From Solirubrobacterales bacterium (GTDB lineage: Bacteria; Actinomycetota; Thermoleophilia; Solirubrobacterales; 70-9): a stretch of 38,554 nucleotides of DNA. The position numbers and the translations under genes are program-made. The notes beneath the pieces are model-generated. The model saw nothing but the letters and a program-made list of their open reading frames with translations. It was not told the origin of the DNA and searched no databases. Shown one piece after another: positions 9,589-19,758 of this stretch (position 1 is the first letter of the stretch; each line of letters begins with the position of its first letter). Where the stretch lies: NCBI GenBank assembly GCA_013821475.1, contig JACDGU010000005.1, positions 1-38,554 on the forward strand. The letters are read 5' to 3'.

Positions 9589-10767
9589 TCAGCGCAGCCT
9601 CGGCAGGCCGAGCACCCGCTCGGCGATGATGTTCTTGAGGATGTCGGTGGTGCCGCCCTCGATCGAGTTGGCCCGCGAGCGAAGGAAGCCGTACTGCCAG
9701 GCGCCGTTGGCGACCGCCTGCTCGGCGCCGCGGGAGAGCGGCGCGTAGGCCCCCTCGATCTCCAGCGCCAGCTCGTTCAGTCCCTGGCTGATGTCCGACC
9801 ACTGCCACTTGCCGAGCGAACCCTCGGGCCCGGGAATGCCCGACTGCATCGTCTTGGTCAGCCCGCGGTAGGCGGCGAGCCGCATCGCCTCGGCCTCGAT
9901 GTGGAGCTGGGCGATGCGCTGGCGGTAGTAGCTGTCGTCGGCCGCCGAGCCGCCGCCGAGGCGGATCTCGTTGGCCAGCCTGGCGAGCCGGCGGAGGCTG
10001 TTCTGGATCTGGGCGATGGCGCCGAAGGCGAGCCCGGCGCGCTCGTTCATCAGGGTCGTGATCGCCACGCCCCAGCCGTTGCCGACGCCGCCGACGACGT
10101 TCTCCTCGGGGATCCGCGCTTCGTCCATGAAGACCTCGTTGAACTCGCCCTCGCCGGTGATCTGAACCAATGGTTTGGCTTCGACCCCCTCCTGCTCCAT
10201 GTCCATCAGGAAGTAGGTCAGGCCCTGGTGCTTGGGAGCGTCGGGGTCGGTACGGGCGACGAGCATGCACCACTTCGCGTACTGGGCGAAGGTGGTCCAG
10301 ACCTTCTGGCCACTGACCACCCATTCGTCGCCGTCCTTGACCGCGCGGGTCTTCAGCGAGGCGAGGTCGGAGCCGGACTCGGGCTCGGAGAAGCCCTGGC
10401 ACCAGATCTCCTCGCCGGTCAGGATCGGCTCCAGGTAGCGTTGCTTCTGCGCATCGGTGCCGTGGGCGATGACAACCGGGCCGCCCATCGCCAGACCGAG
10501 GACGTTGGCCGGGCTTGGCGCTTCCTGAGCCGCCGCCTCGCCGACGAAGATCGCCTGCTCGATCATCGTCGCGCCGCGGCCGCCGTACTCCTTCGGCCAG
10601 GAGATCCCGGCCCACCCCGCCGCGTGCAGCTTCAGCTGCCACTCGCCGCGGAAGGTCATCACCTCGTCGAGGCCGGCCTCCGGCTCAGGGCCTGGGTTGT
10701 TCTCCTGCAACCAGGTGCGAACCTCGTCGCGGAACTCCTCCTCCGATGGCGACAGCGTCAGGTCCAT
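9589..10767 (-). CDS. Acyl-CoA dehydrogenase
   Basis: FSEPESGSDLASLKTRAVKDGDEWVVSGQKVWTTFAQYA...ANSIEGGTTDILKNIIAERVLGLPR. Confidence 0.93.
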   Translation of the reverse strand: MDLTLSPSEEEFRDEVRTWLQENNPGPEPEAGLDEVMTFRGEWQLKLHAAGWAGISWPKEYGGRGATMIEQAIFVGEAAAQEAPSPANVLGLAMGGPVVIAHGTDAQKQRYLEPILTGEEIWCQGFSEPESGSDLASLKTRAVKDGDEWVVSGQKVWTTFAQYAKWCMLVARTDPDAPKHQGLTYFLMDMEQEGVEAKPLVQITGEGEFNEVFMDEARIPEENVVGGVGNGWGVAITTLMNERAGLAFGAIAQIQNSLRRLARLANEIRLGGGSAADDSYYRQRIAQLHIEAEAMRLAAYRGLTKTMQSGIPGPEGSLGKWQWSDISQGLNELALEIEGAYAPLSRGAEQAVANGAWQYGFLRSRANSIEGGTTDILKNIIAERVLGLPRLR

Positions 10768-10772
10768 CGATC

Positions 10773-10810
10773 GGGCAGCCTATAGGACCCCTGGCCGGGC
10801 AGCCAATAGG
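10773..10810. repeat. Two direct repeats GGGCAGCC(T/A)ATAGG, 24 bp apart
   Basis: gggcagcctatagg at 10773-10786 and gggcagccaatagg at 10797-10810, immediately upstream of the acyl-CoA dehydrogenase start at 10767. Confidence 0.7.
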
Positions 10811-10822
10811 GCCTTTTAGAAA

Positions 10823-10853
10823 TGGAAAGGGCGCCACTCGGGCGCCCTTTCCA
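10823..10853. terminator. Strong hairpin terminator (13-bp stem, 5-nt loop)
   Basis: tggaaagggcgcc-actcg-ggcgccctttcca, perfect stem, just downstream of the minus-strand lipoprotein gene. Confidence 0.85.
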
Positions 10854-10870
10854 AAACCGTGCAGGGTGCG

Positions 10871-11366
10871 TTATTCGCCGCAGACTTTGAAGCCGTAAGC
10901 GTTGGCGAGTTCGTTCGCTTCCGCGAACGGGCCGCCGCCTTCAGCTTCGACCAGGGAGCTCGGTTCTTCTTCTGCTTCTTCAGCCCCGTTTTCGACAGCA
11001 TCGACGATCGCTTCGACTTCTTCCTCTTCACCGCTGGGAGCACCGAGTTCGCTGATCCCTTCCGCCTGTTCGCGGATCGCGGGCGCGACGACTTCGCTGA
11101 CGACTTCTTCCTGCTGTTCAGTCGTCGGTTTTCCGATGTCGATCCCGTTTTCTTCGGCGAATTCGTTGGCTTCACCTTCGAGGGCTTCGTTGCTTTCCAG
11201 GCAAATCGCGTCGCCGGCTTTGATGAATTCGGCTTTCGTCAACGAAGACGAACTGCTTTCTTCGCCGCCGCCCGTGCTGTCGCTGCTGCTGCTGGAACCG
11301 CACCCCGCGGCGATGACGGCGATTGCGACGACGCCTGCGAGCATCGCGATGAGTCGCTTACTCAAC
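10871..11366 (-). CDS. Glu-rich putative lipoprotein
   Basis: Lipobox LIAMLAGVVAIAVIAAGCGSSSSSD. TTG start at 11366 preceded by ggagatcag SD; the ORF track has an upstream-extended version. Confidence 0.75.
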
Positions 11367-11420
11367 TGATCTCCTCTGTCTGGATTGGGACGGAACCGCA
11401 AGCTACTGAGTCCGCCGACC

Positions 11421-12602
<1,182 letters not shown>

Positions 12603-12624
12603 CCCAGTCCCCCGTCAGTTAGCC

Positions 12625-12643
12625 GACTGGCTAGTCAGCCAGT
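12625..12643. promoter_or_regulatory. Operator-like motif GACTGGCTAGTCAGCCAGT
   Basis: 17/19 identity to the site at 3858-3876; contains ACTGGCT-N4-AGCCAGT perfect inverted repeat; lies in the divergent thiolase/HAD intergenic region. Confidence 0.6.
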
Positions 12644-12695
12644 TTTCCTATGCACGCTTCACCATTCTACGGGAGCGTGATAGGAACCCCGGCCA

Positions 12696-13517
12696 ATGAG
12701 CACTCACCAGGGGTACGAAAATCCGGGGATCGCGGGGAGCGGGGCAATCGCCACCGGTCTCGCCGCCGTCTCGACCACTACGGCGGAGACGATCCTGCTT
12801 GCCCGCAGCGAGGCCTCCGCCTGGCGCGCCGAGGAGAAAGTCGTAGCCGCCTGCGCCAAGATCGAGGGCGCCGAGCCCTCGCGCCTGCGGGTGACGACCG
12901 ACCCGGCCGACCTGGCCGAGTGCGACGTCATCGTCGAGGCCGTCGTCGAGGAGCTCGAGGCGAAGGGCGAGCTCCTGGCGAGGATCGACGCAGCCTGCCC
13001 CGACGCCGACCTGGCGACCACGACGTCCTCGCTCGGCATCGGTGAGATCGCCGCCGCCGCCGGCACTCCCCGCCTCTTCGGCCTCCACGTCTTCAACCCG
13101 GTGCCGCGGATGCAGCTGGTCGAGGTCTGCATCCCCGACGGTGCCGAGGGCGCGCGCGAGAAGGCCCTCGCCTGGTGCGCGGCGCTCGGCAAGACCGCCG
13201 TCGAGGTCCCCGACCAGGCCGGCTTCGTCGTCAACCGACTGCTCTTCCCATACCTCTTCGACGCGGTGCGGATGGTCGAGCGGACCGGCATGGAGGCCGG
13301 CGAGGTCGACGCCTGCATGAAGCTCGGCGCCGGCCACCCGATGGGCCCGCTGGCCCTGCTGGACTTCGTCGGCCTCGACGTCGCCGAGGCGATCGGCGAC
13401 GCCCTCTACGCCGACTCTTCTGAGGTAGCCCACAAGCCCCCAGGCCTGATCGTCGAGATGATCGGTGAGCAGAGACTCGGCCGCAAGTCAGGCGCCGGCT
13501 TCTACACCTACGACTGA
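12696..13517 (+). CDS. 3-hydroxyacyl-CoA dehydrogenase family protein
   Basis: GIAGSGAIATGLAAV, ATTTSSLGIGEIA, RLFGLHVFNPVPRMQLVEV, QAGFVVNRLLFPYL, KLGAGHPMGPLALLDFVGLD, GRKSGAGFYTYD. Confidence 0.95.
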   Translation: MSTHQGYENPGIAGSGAIATGLAAVSTTTAETILLARSEASAWRAEEKVVAACAKIEGAEPSRLRVTTDPADLAECDVIVEAVVEELEAKGELLARIDAACPDADLATTTSSLGIGEIAAAAGTPRLFGLHVFNPVPRMQLVEVCIPDGAEGAREKALAWCAALGKTAVEVPDQAGFVVNRLLFPYLFDAVRMVERTGMEAGEVDACMKLGAGHPMGPLALLDFVGLDVAEAIGDALYADSSEVAHKPPGLIVEMIGEQRLGRKSGAGFYTYD

Positions 13518-13551
13518 AGAAAGTCGGGGCGCGGCCACCTCCGCTTTCCGG

Positions 13552-13797
13552 TCAGTCTGCCTGGGCGGTCTTCCTCTTCCCGGAGATGTCCCAGATCACG
13601 TCGGCCTCAGAGATTCCCTGGCGCTGAGCGATCTGCTCGATCTGGTGCCAGGGGAGTTCTGCTTCAGGTAGCTCGTCCCAGCGAGCGAGGTCGAGTGCCT
13701 CGATCGAGCCTTTCAGCGCCGGGCCGAGATGCTCCTCGGAGCGCAATAGCGCTCTCAGAACCTCGAGCTGCTTGTCGGTCAGGCGTACAACCCACAT
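13552..13797 (-). CDS. Small hypothetical protein
   Basis: 81-aa ORF MWVVRLTDKQLEVLRALLRSEEHLGPALKGSIEALDLARWDELPEAELPW... with plausible soluble composition. Confidence 0.55.
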   Translation of the reverse strand: MWVVRLTDKQLEVLRALLRSEEHLGPALKGSIEALDLARWDELPEAELPWHQIEQIAQRQGISEADVIWDISGKRKTAQAD

Positions 13798-13843
13798 AGC
13801 GATACCTCCACACCTTCGGGGGACTGCAGGTTGCCCGGAGAAG

Positions 13844-15142
13844 TTAGGCCGAGGGACGGACGGAACCGCTGATCCGGACCGCCTCGATCCGGTTCTCGCG
13901 AACCGCCTCGACCCGGATCGTGTACCCGTTGGCGACGATCGAGTCGCCGCGCTTGGGCAGCCTGCCGAGCTCGCCGAAGAAGTAGCCGCCGACCGAGTTG
14001 TAGGCGTCGGTGTCGACCGGCAGCTCGATTCCGGCGTCGGCGAGGTCGCCGAGCGAGACGTGGCCGCGGACGAACCAGTCGCCGTTGGTCAGCTTGCGCA
14101 GCGCCGCGGCGCGAGGGTCGGTCTCGTCCTCGATCTCCCCCACCACCTCCTCGAGGATGTCCTCGACGGTGACGATCCCAACCGTCCGCCCGTACTCGTC
14201 GACGACCACTGAAAGCGAGGTGCGCTGGACTTGGAGATCGTGCAAGAGGTCGTCGAGCGGCCGCGTCTCGGGCACGATCAGCGCGTCGCGGATCACCGTC
14301 TCGATCGAGGAGTCGGGGCCGTCGCTCATGTAGAGGCGGGCGAGGCTGTTGTTGTGGACGATGCCCTTGACCCGGTCGGGATTCTCGTCTTCGATCACGA
14401 CCAGCCGGGTGTGACCGGAGGTGACGCAACGGCGTAGCGCCGACTCGACCGACTCCGCGGTGTCGGCGGTGATCACCGCCGGGATCGGCGTCATCACCTC
14501 GCGCGCCTCCTGCTCGTGGAGGTGGAAGACGCCGCCGAGCATCCCCGCCTCACCCGGGTCGAGGGTGCCCCCCATGCTGGAGCTGTCGATGATCTGCTTC
14601 AGATCCTCGGCGGTGTGGTGTTCCTCGAGGTCGCCGGGATTGACGCCGAAGATCCGCACCACCCGGTTGGAGAACCAGCTCAGGCCCTTGGTCACAGGCG
14701 CGGTCGCGACCCGGAACCAGTTCAGCGGCCGCGAGACCCGCCGCGCGGTCCGCTCCGGGTTGGCGATCGCCAGCATCTTCGGCACCTGCTCGCCGACGCT
14801 GATGTGGACCGCGGTGACGATGATGAAGGCGAAGGCCAGCGAGAGCACCGCCGAGGCCTCGTGCGAGAGGCTGCCGAAGATCGGTTCGATCAGCTTCGAG
14901 AGCGAGGGCTCGCCGAGGAATCCGATCCCGATCGAGGCGATCGTGACGCCGATCTGACAGGCGGAGAGCGATTCTTCGATTTTGTCGAGCTGCTCGACCA
15001 CCGCCTCGGCGCCGGATTCCCCCTCCTCCGCCAGCTGCTCGATTTTGCCACGCCGGGTGCGAACCAGGGCGAACTCGGCCGCGACGAAGAAACCGTTGAT
15101 CCCGATCAACAGCAGGAGCAGGACGAGCAGGAGGACGCTCAT
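13844..15142 (-). CDS. CNNM/CorC (hemolysin C)-family transmembrane protein with CBS domains
   Basis: LLLLLIGINGFFVAAEFALVRTRRGKIEQL..., VMTPIPAVITADTAESVESALRR, VVVDEYGRTVGIVTVEDILEEVVGEIEDE. Confidence 0.95.
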   Translation of the reverse strand: MSVLLLVLLLLLIGINGFFVAAEFALVRTRRGKIEQLAEEGESGAEAVVEQLDKIEESLSACQIGVTIASIGIGFLGEPSLSKLIEPIFGSLSHEASAVLSLAFAFIIVTAVHISVGEQVPKMLAIANPERTARRVSRPLNWFRVATAPVTKGLSWFSNRVVRIFGVNPGDLEEHHTAEDLKQIIDSSSMGGTLDPGEAGMLGGVFHLHEQEAREVMTPIPAVITADTAESVESALRRCVTSGHTRLVVIEDENPDRVKGIVHNNSLARLYMSDGPDSSIETVIRDALIVPETRPLDDLLHDLQVQRTSLSVVVDEYGRTVGIVTVEDILEEVVGEIEDETDPRAAALRKLTNGDWFVRGHVSLGDLADAGIELPVDTDAYNSVGGYFFGELGRLPKRGDSIVANGYTIRVEAVRENRIEAVRISGSVRPSA

Positions 15143-15250
15143 CGGCTATGCGGCCCGGTACTTCGGGCTGGAGCGTCGTCGGCCATTCGGCGAACGCAAT
15201 ATAGCTGTCCGTCCTCGTGGGTTTCGCGGTAGCTGCGATATTGATCGAAT

Positions 15251-15818
15251 AATGCGCGTAGCGACGCTCAGTGAGATGCTCGAAGAGGTCGTGCTCCTGG
15301 GTGAGGCCACGGGCATGGAGGAGCATGCGCACGAGCTTCGCGGCGAACTCGAGGGCAGGCTGGCGACGGCCCGCGCCGCGGTCACCGGGGCGGGCAGCCC
15401 GCGGGTGATCGCTTTGGAGAGCTTCGACCCGCCGCGGGTCGGCGGTTTCTGGATCCCGGAGATGATCTCGATCGCCGGCGGCGAGGACGTGGCCGGCGAC
15501 CCCGGCCTGAACCCCGCCGAGGTCGGCTGGGGCGAGCTCGCGAGCCTCGGCGCCGAGGTCGTGATCGTGCTGGCCGGCGGCGCGCTCGAGGACGGACAGG
15601 CCGAGGCGATGGAGCACTGGGAGTGGATCGAGTCGCTGGGCGCCCGCCGCGCCTTCGCGGTCGCCGCCGCCGCCGCGTTCGCCGAGCCTGGACCGCGCCT
15701 GGTCGACGGCGTCGAGCTGCTCTGCCACCTGCTCCACCCCGACCTGATGGACCCGCCCGGCAACACCGCCTTCATCACCCTGCGGGCACCGGTCTCGCGG
15801 CAATCTGCCGGCCGCTGA
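15251..15818 (+). pseudogene. N-terminally truncated periplasmic cobalamin/iron-binding (BtuF-like) protein
   Basis: MRVATLSEMLEEVVLLGEATGMEEHAHELRGELEGRL... resembles only the second half of BtuF-like proteins; no signal peptide or N-lobe in any frame upstream. Confidence 0.55.
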
Positions 15819-15824
15819 GCGGAC

Positions 15825-16652
15825 TCAGGCAACGGCGAGGGCGCCGAAAAAGGAGACCGCGCCGACGGCGGCGATCAGGAGGAGCTCGACCGGCAGCCTT
15901 CTTGCGCCGAACATGCCGCGCTCACCGGCGACGATCGTCAGCGCGCAGATCACGCCTCCAACGAGGCCGCCGAGATGGGCGCCGACGCTGATGTTGGCGG
16001 CCGCGAAGGTGAAGACCAGGTTGAAGACGATCAGGAAGCCGATCTCTCCCGCGATCGCGTCCATCCCCCGTCCGCGGGCGATGACGAAGGTGGCGCCGGC
16101 CAGCCCGAAGATCGCCCCCGAGGCACCGGCGGACACCACGTTGGGGTCGAGCAGCATTACCCCGAACGAGCCGGCCAACAGGGAGGCGAAGTACACCGCG
16201 ACGAAGCGGGGCGTGCCCAGCGCGGGCTCAAGCAGGCGCCCGAGGAAGTAGAGCAAGAACATGTTGAAGCCGATGTGCAGCGGGCTGACGTGAACGAATC
16301 CGCTGGTCAGCAGGCGCCACCAGTCGCCTTCGGCGACCGAGGGCCCGAAGAGGCCGCCGAGGTCGTAGAGCGTCCGCGTGCTCTGTTCGCCGATGCCACC
16401 GCCACCGTGGGCGATCTCGATCAGATAGACGACGATGTTGATCGCGATCAGAACCATCGTCGCCGGGAAGGCGCTGAACTGGCCCGGGGTTCCGGTCGGG
16501 TTGCGGATCACCTTCGTCTGCTGGCGCATGCACTCCGGGCAGCGCATCCCGACCGGGGTCGGGGTCATGCAGTCCGGGCAGATCGGCCGCCCGCAGGAGG
16601 AGCAGGAGACGGCGGTTTCGCGGTCGGGGTGGCGGTAACAAGTCTGGGTCAT
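15825..16652 (-). CDS. Rhomboid-family intramembrane serine protease with N-terminal Cys-rich zinc-binding segment
   Basis: CYRHPDRETAVSCSSCGRPICPDCMTPTPVGMRCPEC; GFVHVSPLHIGFNMFLLYFLGRLLE; VVSAGASGAIFGLAGA; NISVGAHLGGLVGG. Confidence 0.95.
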   Translation of the reverse strand: MTQTCYRHPDRETAVSCSSCGRPICPDCMTPTPVGMRCPECMRQQTKVIRNPTGTPGQFSAFPATMVLIAINIVVYLIEIAHGGGGIGEQSTRTLYDLGGLFGPSVAEGDWWRLLTSGFVHVSPLHIGFNMFLLYFLGRLLEPALGTPRFVAVYFASLLAGSFGVMLLDPNVVSAGASGAIFGLAGATFVIARGRGMDAIAGEIGFLIVFNLVFTFAAANISVGAHLGGLVGGVICALTIVAGERGMFGARRLPVELLLIAAVGAVSFFGALAVA

Positions 16653-16680
16653 GGGGACGGTCAGCCTACAATCGGCGCCG

Positions 16681-17190
16681 ATGGAGGCCGCCAGCCCAGC
16701 ACGTCTCTACGCGACCGCCCTCGGCGCCCTGCTCGTCGTCCTCGGGATCGTCGGCTTCTTCTACGGCGCCTCATTCGGCAGCCCGGGCGACGTCGAAGCC
16801 GCGCTCGGCGTGCTCCGGGTCAACGCCTGGCTGAACCTGTTGCACGTCGCCACCGGTGCCCTCGGCCTGCTGCTCGCCGGCGTCGCCTCGCGACGCTACG
16901 CGCTCCTCGTCGGCGCCCTCTACACCGCCCTGGGGATCTGGGGCTTCGCGATCGGAGCCGCCGACGCGATCGGCGGCTTCCTCCCCGCCAGCGGTGGCGA
17001 CGACACCCTGCACCTCGTCATCGGCGTGCTCGGCCTGGCGGCGGCGGCCGGAACCCCGAAGCCGCCAGGGAGGCGGAACGCCAAGCGGCCCGAGAAAGGT
17101 CGTGGTTCCTCTTCCACGCCCAAGGTGCAAAAGGAACCGCTCAAGCAGAAGTCAGAGCCGCGAGCGCAACCCGCTGGTAAGCGAGCGTAG
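16681..17190 (+). CDS. DUF4383-type small membrane protein
   Basis: ARLYATALGALLVVLGIVGFFYGASFGSPGDVEAALGVLRVNAWLNLLHVATGALGLLLAGVASRRYALLVGALYTALGIWGF. Confidence 0.85.
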   Translation: MEAASPARLYATALGALLVVLGIVGFFYGASFGSPGDVEAALGVLRVNAWLNLLHVATGALGLLLAGVASRRYALLVGALYTALGIWGFAIGAADAIGGFLPASGGDDTLHLVIGVLGLAAAAGTPKPPGRRNAKRPEKGRGSSSTPKVQKEPLKQKSEPRAQPAGKRA

Positions 17191-17505
17191 GCCGCTTTCG
17201 CCCCGCTGCTTGCTGCGCCGGCGCAGCTCGAGCAGGACCAGCGCTCCGGTGGCGACGCCGCCGGCACCGACCGCGACCACCGGGCGGACCCAGTTGCGGG
17301 GGTCGCGCAGCGCCCGCAGCTCGCTCTCTGAGAGTTCCTCGGCCCACTCGGAGAGCTCCTCGGCAGCGGCCTGGGTGACGGCCGCCAGGGTGTCCTCCAC
17401 CCGGCCGGAGAGCCGCTCGGGGGGCTCGATCGGGGCCAGCGCGTCGGCCAGCAGGCTCTCGACGTCCCAGCTCGAGCGGGTCAACCGCTCGCTTGCCTCA
17501 CTCAT
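17152..17505 (-). CDS. Hypothetical single-TM protein translationally coupled to ECF sigma factor
   Basis: Start ATGAGTGA overlaps sigma stop; TM segment WVRPVVAVGAGGVATGALVLLEL. Confidence 0.75.
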   Translation of the reverse strand: MSEASERLTRSSWDVESLLADALAPIEPPERLSGRVEDTLAAVTQAAAEELSEWAEELSESELRALRDPRNWVRPVVAVGAGGVATGALVLLELRRRSKQRGESGLRSLTSGLRSRL

Positions 17506-18058
17506 CGCTCATCTCCTCCTGGAGTTGCTTGATCGCGCGATGGATAAGGACCTTGGTGGCGCCGTCGGAGCGGCCCAGGGCACGGGCGATCTCGCGGTTG
17601 TCCATGCCGAGCGCGAAGCGCATGATCAGCGCCTCGCGCCGGTCCTCGGAGAGGTGCTCGAGATTGGCCATCACCTGGCGCAGCTCCTCGCGCCCCTCGG
17701 CGATCGCCACGGTGTCGTGCCGGGCGGCGATCGGGTCGGCGTTTTCCAGCGGCGTCTGCGGCCGTCGTGAGCGGTCGCGATAGTAGTTCGAGGCGAGGTT
17801 GTGGGCGATCCGGATCAGCCACGGGCGCAGCGGCCGTCCGTCCGACTCGCGCCGCGCGCGGTCGAAGTGCCGGTAGGCCTGCAGGAAGGCCTGCTCGGTC
17901 AGGTCCTCGGCGTCGTGGTGGTTGCCCACCCGGTAGTAGGAGTAGGAGTAGACGTCGCGCAGGTGGGCGCGGTAGAAGTCTGAGAAAGCGCGGTCCAGCT
18001 CCGCCTTCGCCGCGGGACCCAGGTCGCCGGGCTCGACGTTCTCGCTGGGGCCGCTCAC
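17498..18058 (-). CDS. ECF-type RNA polymerase sigma factor
   Basis: Sigma region 2 (FYRAHLRDVYSYSYYRVGNHHDAEDLTEQAFLQAYRHFDR...RPWLIRIAHNLASNYYRDRSRR) and region 4 (LSEDRREALIMRFALGMDNREIARALGRSDGATKVLIHRAIKQL). Confidence 0.94.
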   Translation of the reverse strand: MSGPSENVEPGDLGPAAKAELDRAFSDFYRAHLRDVYSYSYYRVGNHHDAEDLTEQAFLQAYRHFDRARRESDGRPLRPWLIRIAHNLASNYYRDRSRRPQTPLENADPIAARHDTVAIAEGREELRQVMANLEHLSEDRREALIMRFALGMDNREIARALGRSDGATKVLIHRAIKQLQEEMSDE

Positions 18059-18076
18059 CGGCCAAGCCTAGCCCGA

Positions 18077-19741
18077 TCACGCCGCCCACCTCGCCCTCTC
18101 GACCCGGCGCAAGCCGGCGACCCACTCGTCGGCGTCGATCTCGCCCCTGATCAGCTCGGCGAGCCCGGTCAGGGCATCAGCGGAGACGCCCGAGGCGGCA
18201 ACCGCTTCGGCCAGCAGCGGCGTCGTGACGAGCCCCTCCGAGGCCTGGCCGATCAGCTTCGGGATCTCCGCCGCCGGCGTGCCGGTGCCGAGCAGCTCAC
18301 CGGCGCGGCGGTTGCGCCCGGTCGGCGCCATCATCGTCGCCGTCAGGTCGCCGACCCCGGCCAGGCCGGAGAAGGTCTCGAGCTCGGCGCCGTGCTGGAT
18401 CGCGTACTCGATGCACTCGCTCCAGATCTCGGCGACGGCGATCCCGGCGGCGTTGAGTCCGTGCGGCTCGGCGGCGGCGGCGGCAAGGGCCGCAGCGTTC
18501 TTCGCCGCGCCGGCCATCTCGACCCCGGTGACGTCGCCGGAGCGCTCGCAGACGAGGCCGGCGAGGTCGAACACCTCGCCCAGCTGGGCGCGCAGGTCGG
18601 CGTCGGCGGAGCCGAGGACGAGCGCCGCCGAGCCGGAGACCGCCTCGCGGGCGTGGGCCGGCCCGCCGAGACAGGCGATCGCCCGCGCCCGCACCCGTTC
18701 GCCGACGTATTCGGCCGGCAGTTGACCCTGCGGGGCAATCAGGCCCTTGGTCAGGAGCAGGATCGAGGAGCGGCCACCGACCCGGTCGGCGATCGACCCC
18801 ACCGCCTGCGGCAGCGACCTGGACGGGATCGCGAGGCAGATCAGGTCGAGGCCGTCGAGCTCGATGTTGGAGGCGAGGCGGACGTCGATCGTCTCCGGCA
18901 GCGGCACCTCCGGCAAGTAGCGGCGGTTCTCGCCGTGGTCGATCAGCTCGGCCACCCGTTCGGGAGTGCGGGCGCCGAGCTGGACCTCGAGCCCGCCGCG
19001 GGCCAGCAGCACGGCGACGGCCGTCCCCCAGCTGCCGGCGCCGATCACCGCGGCGCGGCGCATCGCCGGCAGGCCACCGAGGTCTTCCCACTGCAGCTGG
19101 ACGTTGGGCCAGATCCGCGCCGTAACGGTCTCCGCCAGCGCCCGCGAGGGCTCCTCGGCGCGGGGAAAGGTCATCGCCCTGCCGAGCCGCACCTTGACCT
19201 TGCGCGGCCGGATCCGCCAGCCGCGGCGGACATGTTCGGTCCCGAGCACCGCCGCCGGAATCACCGGCGCACCGGTCTGCAGCGCCAGGCGGCCGACGCC
19301 GCGCCGGGGCGAGCCCAGGGTGCCGCGCCGGATCCGGGTCCCCTCGGGAAAGATCGCGACGGTGCCGCCGCGTTCGACCAGCATCCGCGCCGTCTCCATC
19401 GATTCCTCGTCGGACTCGCCGCGGCGGATCGGGAAGGCGCCGAGGCGGGAGAGGATCCAGCCTTGCCAGGGGCGGCGGAAGAGCTCGACCTTGGCGACGT
19501 AGTTCATCGGCCGCCGCCAGGGCAGCGAGCCGCCGAGAATGAAGGGATCGAGGAAGCTGCGGTGGTTGGAGGCGACGATCAGGCCGCCCTTGAGGCGGGC
19601 GTGCTCGCGACCGGTGCGGGCGTAGCGGAAGTAGAGGAGGAAGCCCGGCGTCAGGAAGACGCGGGCGAGCAGGTAAATCGGCCAGTTGACGCTGTGCTTG
19701 CGCGTGTAGGCATGGTATTTGGCGAGACGCTCGGCGTTCAC
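18077..19741 (-). CDS. Fusion protein: 1-acyl-sn-glycerol-3-phosphate acyltransferase (PlsC-like) plus NAD(P)-dependent glycerol-3-phosphate dehydrogenase (GpsA)
   Basis: PlsC motifs ASNHRSFLDPF and FPEGTRIRRG in the N-half; GpsA motifs AAVIGAGSWGTAVAVLLARGG, GGPAHAREAVSGSAA, VTGVEMAGAAKNAAALAAA, GVGDLTATMMAPTGRNRRAGELLG in the C-half; one continuous frame. Confidence 0.93.
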   Translation of the reverse strand: MNAERLAKYHAYTRKHSVNWPIYLLARVFLTPGFLLYFRYARTGREHARLKGGLIVASNHRSFLDPFILGGSLPWRRPMNYVAKVELFRRPWQGWILSRLGAFPIRRGESDEESMETARMLVERGGTVAIFPEGTRIRRGTLGSPRRGVGRLALQTGAPVIPAAVLGTEHVRRGWRIRPRKVKVRLGRAMTFPRAEEPSRALAETVTARIWPNVQLQWEDLGGLPAMRRAAVIGAGSWGTAVAVLLARGGLEVQLGARTPERVAELIDHGENRRYLPEVPLPETIDVRLASNIELDGLDLICLAIPSRSLPQAVGSIADRVGGRSSILLLTKGLIAPQGQLPAEYVGERVRARAIACLGGPAHAREAVSGSAALVLGSADADLRAQLGEVFDLAGLVCERSGDVTGVEMAGAAKNAAALAAAAAEPHGLNAAGIAVAEIWSECIEYAIQHGAELETFSGLAGVGDLTATMMAPTGRNRRAGELLGTGTPAAEIPKLIGQASEGLVTTPLLAEAVAASGVSADALTGLAELIRGEIDADEWVAGLRRVERARWAA

Positions 19742-19758
19742 GCAGAGCGCTACACGGC

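Noticed and set aside
10871-11366. Glu/Ser-rich lipoprotein suspected of being a repeat protein or foreign gene
   Set aside because: No internal periodicity seen; acidic low-complexity composition is enough to explain it.
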